Positions 21,482 through 32,627 of a DNA stretch of 64,000 nucleotides are shown piece after piece. How positions within the stretch are numbered: the first letter of the stretch is position 1; each line of letters begins with the position of its first letter. The translations under genes were made by a program, and so were the position numbers. The stretch covers positions 23,256,852 through 23,320,851 of the forward strand of contig CM070508.1 of assembly GCA_036346375.1 (NCBI GenBank), read 5' to 3'. Source of the stretch: Guadua angustifolia (Eukaryota; Streptophyta; Magnoliopsida; Poales; Poaceae). A model generated the notes under the pieces. It made no database searches. It worked only from the letters and a program-made list of their open reading frames with translations, and was not told the DNA's origin.

Positions 21482-24007
21482 GTGAACTACAAGACCGGTG
21501 GATGGCATTGGGTGCTAGATAGTGGATGTACCCAACATATGACCGGCGACCGGAAAATGTTCACCACATTTGATTCGGGAAGTGGACAACATGACAAGAT
21601 CACTTTTGGAGATAATAGCAAAGGAAAGGTATTGGGATTAGGTAAAATTGCCATATCAAATGATCTTTCCATTTCTAATGTATCTCTAGTTGAAACACTA
21701 AATTTTAATTTGCTTTACGTTGCACAAATATGTGATCTTGGTCTTGTTTGTAGCTTGTCTAAAAATGGTGTTGTTATTTCTAGAGAAAATGATAATTCTT
21801 TAGTTTTTAAAGGATTTAGATTTGGAAATTTGTATTTGGTTGACTTCACCTCAAATGACTCATGTCTTCAAACTTGCTTAATGGCAAAGACATCTTTAGG
21901 ATGGTTATGGCATAGAAGACTAGCTCATGTTGGGGTGATTCAACTCAAAAAGCTTTTCAAAAATGATTTATTTGTGGGCTTGAAAGATGTGAAGTTTGAG
22001 AAAAATAGACTTTGTAGCGCTTGTCAAGCCGGCAAGCAAGTGGCTAGTTCTCATCCTTCAAAGAGTATCATGTCCACATCTAGACCATTAGAGCTCTTAC
22101 ATATGGATTTGTTTGGCCCGACAACCTATAAGAGCATCGGGGGTAATTCTTATTGTTTAGTCATTGTTGATGATTACTCTAGATATACTTGGGTTTTCTT
22201 TTTAGATGATACATCCGAAGCTTCCGAAATTTTCAAAAAGTTTGCAAAAAGGGCTCAAAATGAATTTGATTTTAAAATAAAGAAAATCCGTTGTGACAAT
22301 GGTTCCGAGTTCAAGAATACAAGAATCGAAGATTATTGTGATGAACTTGGAATAAAGCACGAACTTTCCGCAACCTACACTCCGGAACAAAATGGAGTTG
22401 TAGAACGGAAAAATCGGACATTAATTGAAATGGCAAGAACAATGCTTGATGAATATGGCACTTCCGATAGTTTTTGGGTGGAAGCCATTAATACCGTTTG
22501 TCATGCAACAAATAGACTTTATTTGCATCGACTTTTAAAAAAGACTTCTTATGAGCTTCTTTTCGGGAGAAGGCCAAACATTTCTTACTTTCGAGTTTTT
22601 GGTTGCAAATGTTATATTTTAAAAAAGGGTGTTCGGCTCTCAAAGTTTCAAAGTCGGTGTGATGAAGGGTTTTTACTCGGTTATTCGTCAAATAGCAAGG
22701 TTTATCGAGTTTTCAATAAAAACAAAGGATTTGTAGAGGAAACTTGTGATGTTGAATTTGATGAAACTAACAACTCTCAAGAGGAGCAAGAAAACTTGGA
22801 TGATATAGGTGAAGAAGGTCTAAGAGAAGCAATGAAGAATATGACTCTTGGAGAAGTAAAGCCGGAAGTGGACAAAGAGGATTAACCCTCATCCACTCAA
22901 GTCGAGCCTTCAACCTCCGCAACTCCAAGTCAAATTCAAATCATCGATGGAGATGACAAGAATAATGATCAACAAGTTCAACCTCTACCTCAAAGAATTC
23001 ATCACGGTCTCTCCAAGGATCATCCAATAGATTAAATATTGGATGACGTGAGTAAGGGTGTTGAAACTCGATCTCGCATTGCTTCCTTTTGTGAACATTA
23101 TTCATTTGTATCATCATTTGAACCTACTCACATAGATGAGGCATTAGATGATCCGGATTGGGTAAATGCAATGCATGAAGAATTAAATAACTTTGCTCGT
23201 AATGATGTTTGGACTTTAGTTGAAAGACCTAAAGAACATAATGTAATTGGCACAAAATGGGTCTTTCGGAATAAGCAAGATGAAAATGGTATAGTTGTTA
23301 GAAATAAAGTTAGACTAGTGGCACAAGATTTCACTTAAGTTGAAGGGTTAGATTTTGGTGAAACATTTGCACCCGTAGCTAGATTAGAGGCCATTAGAAT
23401 CTTGCTTGCATTCGCATCATATTTTGATATTAAATTATTTCAAATGGATGTAAAGAGTGCATTCTTAAATGGATAAATATCCGAGTTGGTATTTGTAGAG
23501 CAACCTCCCGGTTTTGAAAATTTCAAACACCCAAATCATGTGTATAAACTCTCTAAAGCGCTATACGGTCTCAAGCAAGCCCTTAGAGCATGGTATGAGC
23601 GACTTAGAGACTTTCTAATTTCAAAAGGTTTCAAAATTGGGAAGGTTGATACAACACTCTTTACAAAAATAATTGATGAAGATTTCTTTGTATGCCAAAT
23701 TTATGTTGATGATATCATTTTCGGTTCTACTAACGAAGATTTTTGCATAGAATTTGGTGATATGATGTCTAAGGAATTCGAAATGTCGATGATTGGAGAA
23801 TTGAGTTTCTTTCTTGGACTCCAAATCAGGCAACTCAAGAATGGAACTTTTGTAAGCCAAACCAAGTACACTAAGGATTTACTCAAAAGGTTTGGCATGG
23901 AGGACGCAAAGCCAATCAAGACTCCAATGGCATCAAACGGGCATCTCGACCTAAATGAGGGAGGTAAACCGGTAGAGTTAAAGCTTTATAGATCTATGAT
24001 TGGTAGT
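21482..24007 (+). pseudogene. Element C pol: protease, integrase and most of RT
   Basis: In one frame: protease WVLDSGCTQHMTGD, the GAG-pre-integrase zinc region (WHRRLAHVGV to CSACQAGKQ), integrase core LLHMDLFGP, VDDYSRYTWVFFLDD, IRCDNGSEFKN and TPEQNGVVERKNRTL, then RT with WVFRNKQDENG, LVAQDFT, FAPVARLEAIRILLAFA and the intact active site YVDDIIFGS (about 23702). In-frame TAA codons at 22883, 23033, 23336 and 23474 break it; at least two replace an expected Gln or Tyr. The frame differs from gag, so a shift lies at the gag-pol boundary. RT is cut at 24007 by element D after YRSMIGS. Confidence 0.9.
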
Positions 24008-24692
24008 TGTCGACGATCGGGATCGCCAACCGCAAGAAATGTGGTGGGGGTCTCGTGTGATATGGGACCCGTGCAGCGCTTCACTCAGACGAAGGAATGG
24101 AATCGATACGTTGATGGTCGGGGCAAGGTGTCAACGAGCGGGAGACAAAGGTTTATACTGGTTCGAGCCCCTGTGAAGGTAATAGCCCTACTCCGGTCGC
24201 CTCGCAGGTGATCTTTGTTATGTCGGTGTACAAGAATGTGTTTACAGCTCAAGTCAGCAGTGGTGATTTCTAGCTCGGGCTGTGGTGCGTACTGTCGTTG
24301 TCCTCTGCGTTTGTGCATCTCCAGCTTTTATACCTCCCCTCTCAGAATCACGGAGAAATCTTCGGATCGTGGCCCTTAATGCGTATTGAGGGCCGTTTGT
24401 AACCGTTCCAGGCTAGCCGCGCACTCCTGCACCATCCCATGAGACCACGTCTTGGTAACTGCCCAGTAAATGCACGTGCCGGGATCCAAGGAAACAACGA
24501 CCTGAGCAAAGGCTGGCCCGCACTCGAGGTCGTGCGGGGCTCGAACTCGAGGTCGTGCGGGGCTCGAACTCGAGGTCGTGCGCACTCGAAGGTACAGGCT
24601 CCTTGGTCGAGCAAGGGTGTGACTGGGGGCCCCCGAGCTAGGGGCGCGCCGACTGTGCGTTGACCGGCCAAAGGGTTGTCCAACCCCCGACA
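24008..24692 (-). repeat. Element D 3' LTR
   Basis: 685 bp, TGTCGACGATCGGG to CCCCCGACA. Minus-strand TATA box at 24325-24334. Three 23-bp units (CTCGAGGTCGTGCGGGGCTC-like, starting 24523, 24546, 24569) lie in its U3. Confidence 0.9.
24325..24334 (-). promoter_or_regulatory. TATA box of the D LTR
   Basis: The minus strand reads GGTATAAAAG; the same box is at 34887-34896 in the 5' LTR. Confidence 0.65.
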
Positions 24693-24706
24693 GCTAGCCC
24701 CCGAGG
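24693..24706 (-). promoter_or_regulatory. Polypurine tract of element D
   Basis: The minus strand reads CCTCGGGGGCTAGC directly before the LTR start TGTCGGGGG. Confidence 0.75.
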
Positions 24707-25126
24707 CTCAAGGTCATAGAAGTGCGCCTGGGGCGACCTCGAGCCTCACCCTGAAATCGTCGGGGACAAACCCTTGTAGGTCTTGAAATCCTGGTCTAGG
24801 TCGGGCGGAGACCACAAAGTAGATCCTCAGCCCGACACCTGGCGACCTTTGAATTCTTCGCCGGGGATACGGATGCGAACGGGCGGCGGACACCTGTGGC
24901 GCCTCGAGTCCGCAGCCCCATCCTTAACTGCGCCTGTCTAATCACGGGAGGCACGCCTTTTGAGGTGCTGTAAGGCGGTTTTAACGCAGACGCGGTGCAA
25001 GAATTTGCCGAGCCCATAGCAACTGTTGAAAAAGGAACCCCTGATCTCTGCGCCCTTCGCCTCCAAGGCTTTTGCGCCCAAGCAACACCCTCTCCTTCCT
25101 CCCTCGACCAAGCATATTGCACCGTC

Positions 25127-28100
25127 ATGACCAAGCTAGGAAGGAGCACCTTGTCGTCCGCGAGGATGAAGGAGCTCGAGACCTTGGGAATAGTGGACCC
25201 GGTGACATGGTGGTTGCCGGGCGGCGAGACCGAACCTCGCCCCAGGGACGATGAGATCGTCTGCACCGAGCACTATGCGCTCCTTGGCCTGCGGACCCCG
25301 AAGAGCGAATTTGTGGCGGACGTCCTCTCTAGTTGCGAAATAGAGCTCATCAACCTGGTACCGAATTCCATCCTCACGCTCGCCATCTTTTCCCATCTGT
25401 GCGAGGGATTCTTGGGAATCCTCCCCATCGCCTCGCTGTTCTTTCGCTTCTACTCCCTCTTCCGCTCCGGGAAGGACCCCGTGGTCGGGTGCCTTTACTT
25501 CCGACTTCGGACCGGGTTCAAGTGGTCCTTCCCCATGTGCGCCGCTTGGGATTCTCTTGGTCCCTGGTCCGAGTGGTGGTTCTACCTGAAGAAAGGGGAG
25601 CTCGGGGCTCTGACGTACGAGGGGACTCCTGTCACCGAGAAGAAGGAGACCCCCGAGCCTGAAGATCTTGAGGTCGATGAGGAGGCCATTGCTGCCATAC
25701 ATATCTGCGCCACGCGCGGCCTCACCGGGCAAGCGATCACCGTCGATTTCCTGCGGAACCGGGTGTCCCCTCTGCGGAGGAGGGAACACCCGTTCTTCGA
25801 GATCACGGGGCGTGACGACTCCACACGTGAGGGCCCGACAGGTAAGACCTTCGATCTTAAAATTCTTGCTCGAAACCCATCCTACAGTCTTTCCTGATGG
25901 CCCATGTTCTTGCAGCACCGAAAGAGTCCTGGGTTTCTGACAGGATGTTTGAAATGTTCGGGAAGCTGGCGCACGGATACACCCTCGATGACCCGGTCCC
26001 GAAGAATGTACTTCGCCGGAAGGCCGAGGTAGGTCGTCCCGACCTTGCCCTTGATTCTGTCTTCCGCGGAGGCCCCTCTGACCCATGCGAGTTCTCAGGA
26101 CCACCAGGAGCTGTTTGATGACCAGAAGCTCCGCTGCCGTGCTGGGGGCAAGAGCAGGAAGGGGAAGAAGAGACCTCCCCTAGCCACGACAAGTCGCCAG
26201 GAGGAAAAGAAGCCTCACATCGAGTGGGGCGACCGTGCCATGGTGAGGATCGACACTCGAGCCCCCGAGCTCGTGCTCTCCTCATTGCTTGACATATCTT
26301 CCCCCCTTTTGCAGCAACTGAGCATCGCAGCCGCCGCCAGGTCTTCTAGCCCCCAGCCAGCTCAAGGCATCCAAACTCGGACTCCCTGCATACCAAGGCG
26401 AGAGGCAAGGACCAGCCAGCGGGTTCCAAGGCCCTGTGTCGGGGAGGAAGCAGGAGCGCCTTCGAGCTCGGGGCAGCATGGTCCACGACGGCCTTCCGCG
26501 CGGCGGAGGCTGACGACCTAGGTAAGCCCCTGGGTTTCTGGACTCGCTCTGCCCATCTTCGCGTTTTCCCAACTTAGCTTGTCCTTGCCCGCAGGCCTCG
26601 AGCGCCCGAGCTCGAAACTTGCCCAATTTGACAATGGATGTTGTCCAGGGCGAATCCAAATCCGAGAAGGAGGAGGATGCCTACATGCTGGCCCCGCGTC
26701 GACCCTCAGGTCAAAGGAGCGTGTCCACTGAGGCCGCGAACTGGGCCCCTGTCGGTTCATACGACCAGGGGCTCGACGACCCGGTCGATGAAGATCTTGA
26801 GCCCGCGTCTAGTGAGGATTACAGCACCGGCGAAATTTACACCGCCGCTGCTGTCGATCCCCCTGAGGGTGGCGTGGAGGAAGGTACCCGGGGTGCCTTG
26901 GTCGCGGCTGCGGATCCACCCCGGGATCCCCCGACCTCGACCATCCCAGATGCCAAGGTCGTGGCAGCACCGACCACCGAAGATAGCCGCGCCGCAGGAG
27001 CACCTCAAACTGGTCAGCCCGAGGCCGCATCTGATGCCAAGGTCGCGGCGCCTCGGGCCGTTGGTTCGGACAGCGCCCTAGAAGACCACGCGGCGAATCA
27101 GGCCGGTACCCCTCCGGCTCCGGAGGTGGACGGAGCCCCGACCACGGAGGTTGGGCTCGATGTTGTTGACGCGGCAACTCCTGCCGAAAAGCCGGACGGG
27201 GCCCCAACCGCAGAGGTCAAACCCGAAGATGCCGCCGCGCCACCCCCAGCTAGAGAGTCGGGCCCTCCAACCGAGGCGGTAGGACTCCAAACCGCCGCCG
27301 GCTCGGGGACTGAAATCCCTGGCCGCGACGCACCGACGGAGGTCGAGGTTGACCCCAGCCCTGAAGCACTGGGTGAAGGGGTCGAGATTGACCGCACCCG
27401 AATCGACGAGATGAACGAGGAGTTTATCCGTGCACGCCTCGAGGACCGTCTCTGCGAGGTAAGGGATCCCCTCGCATGCCCTGCAACATGCCAGATCGAG
27501 TTTCCTCATAAACTTCTCACCTGGGGCACTTTTCCTGTCCTCTAAGGTGATCGGCAACGTCACTCGAGGGTTGCAGGGTCTCAACGAGCATGCCGTCGTG
27601 CTCAGGAGACTCTTGCGCGTGGTGGAGACACGGGAGGCTGAGCGCGCCAAGCTCTGTACGACCATCGAGGTCGACCAGACAGAGCTCGAGCGGGTGAACA
27701 AGGAGCTCGACGACCTTCGCTAGACAATGGTAGCGCAGGAGGTGGCCCACGCGGCCGAGCTCGAGCAAAGCAGGTCTTCCGAGCGTGATTTCTGCTTCAA
27801 AGCCGTAGAGCAAGAACGGGCCCGGACGACCAAGGCGCTCGAGGCGCTTGAGACCGAGCGTGCCAAAGTAGAGTCACTAGAGAAGGCCGCCGCAGAGCGA
27901 GCCACAGCCTCGACCCAGGCGCTCGCCGATGAACGTGCCAAGGCCGAGGCACTGGAGAAGGCATCCATCGAGCAAACGTCATCCTCTACCAGAGCGACCC
28001 CCGAGCTGGAAGCCAAGATCGCGAAGTTGGAGGAGAAGCTAGGGCGCGTCAGTAAGACGGCGAAAAGCGCCCTGGCCCAACTCCAAGATGAGCGCCGCCG

Positions 28101-28194
28101 AGCCGTGGATACCGCCAATGAGCTCTCAACCTTGCGGGCCAAGGTCGCCGAGCTTGAGCAAGAGAAGCTCACCCGCGAGATGGAGGACCTGTAA
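25127..28194 (+). pseudogene. Antisense additional gene of element D, Transposase_28-like, with five candidate introns
   Basis: The ATG at 25127 opens exon 1 (to 25841), which encodes the family core: CEIELINLVPNSILTLAIFS, HLCEGFLGILP, LFFRFYSLF and CLYFRLRTG. GT-AG introns at 25842-25915, 26029-26098 and 26243-26314 join exons whose frames fit without change (exon 2: PKESWVSDRMFEMFGKLAHG; exon 3: HQELFDDQKLRCR). Further candidates are 26522 to about 26595 and 27459-27546. Exon 5 is a long acidic Pro/Ala-rich linker. The last exon is a heptad-rich coiled coil ending at 28194. A frameshift in exon 4 and a TAG at 27721-27723 (expected Gln) break it. Function of the family is unknown; the layout matches the antisense gene of A. 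Confidence 0.72.
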
Positions 28195-28822
28195 TTTCTT
28201 ACCCTGCTACTGTCCTGTAAAAACGCTATGAAATTTTATGACAGAACTACATTACTTTTGGGTGCCAACGGCCTTGCCTTGCTTTGAAGTTCGTAGTCGA
28301 AGGTGTTTGGAATTCGCCTTTCCTGCTCTTGCTCGTGCCCCGTAGATCGCTTGCTGGTAGTATGCCACTGTCCAGCCCCCGTTGGGTCCAAGGGCGAGCA
28401 ACGCCGACCTTGGGCACAAGACTTAGACGCGAGCAGACGACCATAACCTGCGTAATTAAGAAAAAGGGGCCGCGAAAAAAAAGTATGTCGAGCGGACTTT
28501 AAAGCGAGTTAGTCACATTTGGCCTACCGTTCGAGCTCAACCGGAACCGCGAGTGCTGCCGAATGACTAGAGGTGCGAGGCCTTTGGGTCGAGCCCTGGC
28601 GCAGTGGTGAGCTGGAGTGCGAAGAGTGTCGGCTTACATTTAGCTCGACCACTGGGGGTGACCACAAAGCTCGCGACGCTCAGACCAAAGGCGGGTGCAC
28701 TGTGCACGATGGTCGTGTGCGAGAAAAGGTTGCGGTCGAACACAACTTTTTGCATTTATAGTAAAAAGACAAGAATGGCAAGAATCGAAGAACAGCTTTA
28801 TTGAAATTTAAAGGAATAGAGG
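28195..28822. other. Spacer between the antisense gene and pol of element D
   Basis: No gene. The minus strand has a polypurine-like AACGGGGGCTGG near 28372-28383. The antisense transcript and the pol transcript converge here. Confidence 0.5.
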
Positions 28823-30328
28823 TTACACATAAAATTTCCGAAGCTGATCTATATTCCACGAGCTAGAGAGCTCTCTGCCATCGGGCATCGCTAGCTGGTA
28901 AGCCCCCGTGTGATCTGTTGAAACGACTCTATAGGGGCCCTCCCTCCGCGGGAATAACTTGTTGGTGTTGGACAAGCTCTGGATTCGTCTTAGAGCTAAG
29001 TCCCCAACAAGGAGCTTCCTAGGTCGTACCGACCGAGACGCATGTCTGCGAAGAGCTTGCAGGTAATGCGTTGATCGTAGCAGTGCACGACATCTTACTT
29101 CTTCCGCGAGGGTAAGGTCGAGAGACCGCTCTTGCTCGAAGTCGACATGGTCGACCAAGCTAACCCTGGCAGAGCCCAGCGTCACCTCAGGAGGCAGGAC
29201 GGCTTCAGTACCAAACACGAGCTGGAAGGGTGTGGACCCTGTTGCTCGGCTGACTGTGGTACGAATGGACCATAAGACGGTGGGAAGTTCGTCCACCCAG
29301 GTCTTGCCGTGGCGTTCGAGCTCATCTGCGACTCGCTTCTTGACGCCCTGGACAATCTGTCCGTTGGCACGTTCTGTAGCTCCGTTACTCTGAGGGTGAG
29401 CCACCGAGGCAAAGCACACTTTGGTGCCGAGGTCTTCGCAAAACTCCTGGAATAGCTCGCTGGTAAACTGTGTACCATTATCAGTGATAATTTTGCATGG
29501 AACCCCATACCTGGTGACCACGAACAAGCGGAAAAAATGAACAGCCGCTCGAGCAGTGATGGTCGAGACTGGTTCAGCTTCGATCCACTTGGTGAAGGTG
29601 TCGATGGCCATGAACAGAAACTTCTTTCCCCCGACCGCCTGAGGAAAAGGGCCGAGGATATCCAGCCCCCAGGTCGAGAAAGGCCAAGTAAGCGGGATAG
29701 TCTGAAGGGCATACGCCGGCTGGTGCGACTTCCTGGCGTGGAACTGGCAGGCTCGGCATGCGCGGACGATATCACGAGCATCTTGAAACGCCGTCGGCCA
29801 ATAATACCCCATGCGGAAGGCCTTGCCAACCATCGTCCTGTACGAAGAATGTGCCCCACACAGGCCTGAATGGATGTCATTTAGTAGATACTTACCCTCC
29901 TCCATAGAGATGCACCGCGTCAAGATGCCGAAAACGTTTCTCCTGTAGAGCTTCCCCTCGACGAGCGTGTATAGACTTGCCCGGCGCTTGATCCGGCTCC
30001 TCTCGGTAGGGTCGGGTGGTAGGTCGCCCCGCGCAAGGAAACTGTGAATGGCCTCGGCCCAGGAGGGAGTACCTTCGACCACAGCAAGCATGACCTCTTG
30101 GTCGGAGATCGACGGGGCCGCCAGCGTCTCCAGGATGACGTCGGGTGGGATGTCGTCATCGGAGGAGCCGAGCTTGGAGAGGAAGTCCGCACTGGAGTTG
30201 TCCCTCCTGGGGATGTGCCTGAGCTTCAAATTCTGGAACCGCTTCTCCATCTTGCGCACCTCGGCGAGGTACTTTGCCATCGAGTCTGCCGAGCACTGGT
30301 AGTCTTTGTTGAACTGGTTGATGACGAG
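28823..30328 (-). CDS. Element D RNase H C-terminus and complete integrase domain
   Basis: An unbroken minus-strand frame of 485 residues starts at 30280. It holds the end of RNase H (LKLRHIPRRDNSSADFLSKL), the integrase zinc domain (DIHSGLCGAHSSYRT to CRACQFH), and the core with GLDILGPFP, FMAIDTFTKWIEAEP, IITDNGTQFTSELFQEF and HPQSNGATERANGQ, so all D,D,E residues are present. The C-terminal part has VGDLALRR and GPYRVVSTDHTGAYQLAMP. Only a TAG at about 30329 separates it from RNase H upstream; the family has Gln there. This is the best preserved enzyme domain in the window. It would insert the element's DNA. Confidence 0.88.
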   Translation of the reverse strand, partial: LVINQFNKDYQCSADSMAKYLAEVRKMEKRFQNLKLRHIPRRDNSSADFLSKLGSSDDDIPPDVILETLAAPSISDQEVMLAVVEGTPSWAEAIHSFLARGDLPPDPTERSRIKRRASLYTLVEGKLYRRNVFGILTRCISMEEGKYLLNDIHSGLCGAHSSYRTMVGKAFRMGYYWPTAFQDARDIVRACRACQFHARKSHQPAYALQTIPLTWPFSTWGLDILGPFPQAVGGKKFLFMAIDTFTKWIEAEPVSTITARAAVHFFRLFVVTRYGVPCKIITDNGTQFTSELFQEFCEDLGTKVCFASVAHPQSNGATERANGQIVQGVKKRVADELERHGKTWVDELPTVLWSIRTTVSRATGSTPFQLVFGTEAVLPPEVTLGSARVSLVDHVDFEQERSLDLTLAEEVRCRALLRSTHYLQALRRHASRSVRPRKLLVGDLALRRIQSLSNTNKLFPRREGPYRVVSTDHTGAYQLAMPDGRELSSSWNIDQLRKFYV

Positions 30329-30802
30329 CTAGGAGTCGCCCTTCACGACCAGTCGACGCACGCCCAAAGCCTTGCAAGCTCGTAAGCCCGCCAGGAGGGC
30401 TTCGTACTCCGCCACATTGTTGGTCGCTGGAAACCCAAAGCGAACCACGTACCTCAATTGGTCGCCTCGCGGGGTAAGGATAAGGATCCCAGCCCCCGAG
30501 CGTTTAAAGGACCTTGAGCCATCGAAGAACATGACCCAGGGTTTTTCCACTTCGGCATGAAGTCCAGGAGCAGGCTGCGACGTCTGCTCGACCACGAAGT
30601 CTGCGAGCACTTGCGACTTTATGGCCGTGCGAGCCACGACCTGAACGTCGAACGCCGCCAGCTCCATGGCCCATTTGGCGATTTGTCCGCCACCCTCTGG
30701 GTTCCTCATGATGTCCCCGAGCAGGAAGTTGCTCGGGACGACCACGGAGTGCGCCTGGAAATAGTGCCGGAGCTTACGCGAAGCCATGAGGAGAGCATAC
30801 AA
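30329..30802 (-). pseudogene. Element D RNase H
   Basis: The minus-strand frame holds YALLMASRKLRHYFQAH, the RNase H core VMFFDGSRSFKRSGAGILIL (Asp), NNVAEYEALLAGL (Glu) and VVKGDS (Asp), then TAG where Gln is expected. The remaining part continues in the same frame into the integrase segment. Confidence 0.85.
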
Positions 30803-32122
30803 CAGCCTTCAGACCAGGTAGCGCTCGCCGGGCCATGCAAGACCTCAGCGACGAGTAAATCGGGTCTTCTTGAGACCCTGTTCGCCACCGGATGGCATCG
30901 GCAATGGGCGGTGGCCGCAAGGTAGAGCAGCAACTTCTCACCAGGTTATGGCGTCGTAAGGAGGGGTGGGGACGACAGGTATACCTTCAAGTCGTCGAAG
31001 GACCGCTGCGCCTCTGGAGTTCACTCAAAGTCCCTGTGCTTGCGCAGGGTTCGAAAGAATGGGAGCCCACGCTCGCCGAGCCTTGAAATGAACCTACTGA
31101 GGGTGGCCATTCGGCCGGTGAGGCTTTGCACCTGCTTGATCGAGGTCGGGGGCACCATCTTCTCGATCGCCTCGATCTTCTCCGGGTTCGGACCAACCCC
31201 CGAGCCCCCGATCATGTAGCCGAGCTCCTTTCCCGACGCCGCGCCGAATACACACTTCTCCGGGTTGAGCTTGATCTTGTACCTGTTTAGGTTGGCGAAG
31301 GTTTCCTCGAGGTCACGAACGTGGTTGCCTTCAGAGAGGCTCTTGACGATGATATCGTCCACGTAGACCTCAAGGTTCCGCCCGATCTGCGACTCGATCG
31401 TCCTGGTCATCAGACGCTGGAACGTGGCCCCGCATTGATTTGAGACCAAGCGACATGGTCGTAGCAATAGGTGCCGAATGGCGTGATGAAGGTGTCTTGC
31501 TCGCCGTCGACCGCTTGACTTCATCTGGTGGTATCCCGAGTAAGCATCAAAAAGCTCAACATCTTGGCATTTGCGGTGGAGTCGACGATCCGGTCGATCT
31601 TGTGAAGCGGAAGTTGTCCTTCTGGCAGGCGAGTTCAACCCCGTATGGTCGGCGCACATTCTCCACTTTCGCCTTTCTTCTGAGCGATGACCGGGTTGGC
31701 TACCACTCGGAGTAATCAATTTCACGGATGAAGCCGCCTTCAAGAGCTTGTCAAGGTTCTCCTTGATGGTCGTGACCTTCCCCGGAAAGCGACGCAGACC
31801 GCCACAGTCGAGAGCCGGATCTCACCTGTAACTTGTGCTCGACCACCTCCCTTGGAACGCCGGGCATGTCCGCGGGTTCCCAAGCGAATATACCTTTGTT
31901 GGCGCGAAGGAAGGTGACGAGCTCGAGTTCCTATTTGGAACTCAACCCGGCCGAGACATGAATGCACTTGGTCGGGTCGCTCTCATCAAGCGGCTTGGCC
32001 TTTGTCGCCCCACCGGGCTGGATTGCCGCCTTCTGGCGAACATTCTTCTCCGTCGTCTCCAGACCGCGTTGGGGCAGCATGCCAGCAAGAGCCAAGGCCT
32101 TTGTCTCGCAGCCATGTGCCGC
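30803..32122 (-). pseudogene. Element D reverse transcriptase, several frameshifts
   Basis: The C-terminal two thirds of RT (about 31021-31480) read IESQIGRNLEVYVDDIIVKS with an intact YVDD, then LNPEKCVFGAASGKELGYMI and the thumb. Upstream, the finger motifs are split over frames (MCADHTGLNSP in place of MCVDYTDLNKACP). The density of one-base shifts between 30.8 and 32.1 kb is high compared with the integrase next to it. Confidence 0.75.
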
Positions 32123-32627
32123 CTACAGGTCGCCTCGCACGGTGATGACACCGTTGGGGCCAGGCAGCTTCATGCATCGATGGCCATAATGGTTGGCTGC
32201 CATGAACTTGACCAAAGCAGGCCGCCCGAGGATAGCGTTGTACGGGAGGTCACCCTCGACCACCTCGAAGGTGAGCAGCTCGGTGCGGAAGTTGTCTGAG
32301 CCGCTGAAGGTGACGGGCAAGACAACCTGCCCCAAGGGGGTGGTCGAGCTTCCGGGAACTATCCCGAAGAAGGGTATGGTGATGCTCTTGACCTTCGGCC
32401 AGGGAATCGTGATCCGGCCGAGCGCCTCCTGCCGCACAAGTTAAGAGAGCTGCCGCCATCGACCATAACGCGCCCGACCATGGTATTACTGATGGTCGGG
32501 GTTACGACCAAGGCGGTCTTCAGGTCTCGAGTCATACCTGGAAGAGCATCCTCCGGGGAGAAGGTGATGGTGACCCCAGCCCATTTGCAGGGCTGCTCGA
32601 TGGGCTTCCCGCGACACAGTAAATGGC
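32123..32627 (-). pseudogene. Element D aspartic protease region
   Basis: The minus-strand frame ends with PLGQVVLPVTFSGSDNFRTE, then DLPYNAILGRPALVKFMA and GPNGVITVRGDL. This is the C-terminal half of a Tat-type protease and the linker to RT. The active-site part (MVDGGSS-like) is in another frame near 32440-32475. Confidence 0.7.

Noticed and set aside
25136..26104. 322-residue minus-strand frame opposite the antisense gene of D
   Set aside because: Mirror frame of a GC-rich plus-strand exon; the plus-strand product has the family motifs and fitting introns.
27078..27701. Minus-strand frame opposite the acidic exon of D
   Set aside because: Mirror of a Pro/Ala-rich coding exon; no independent motif.
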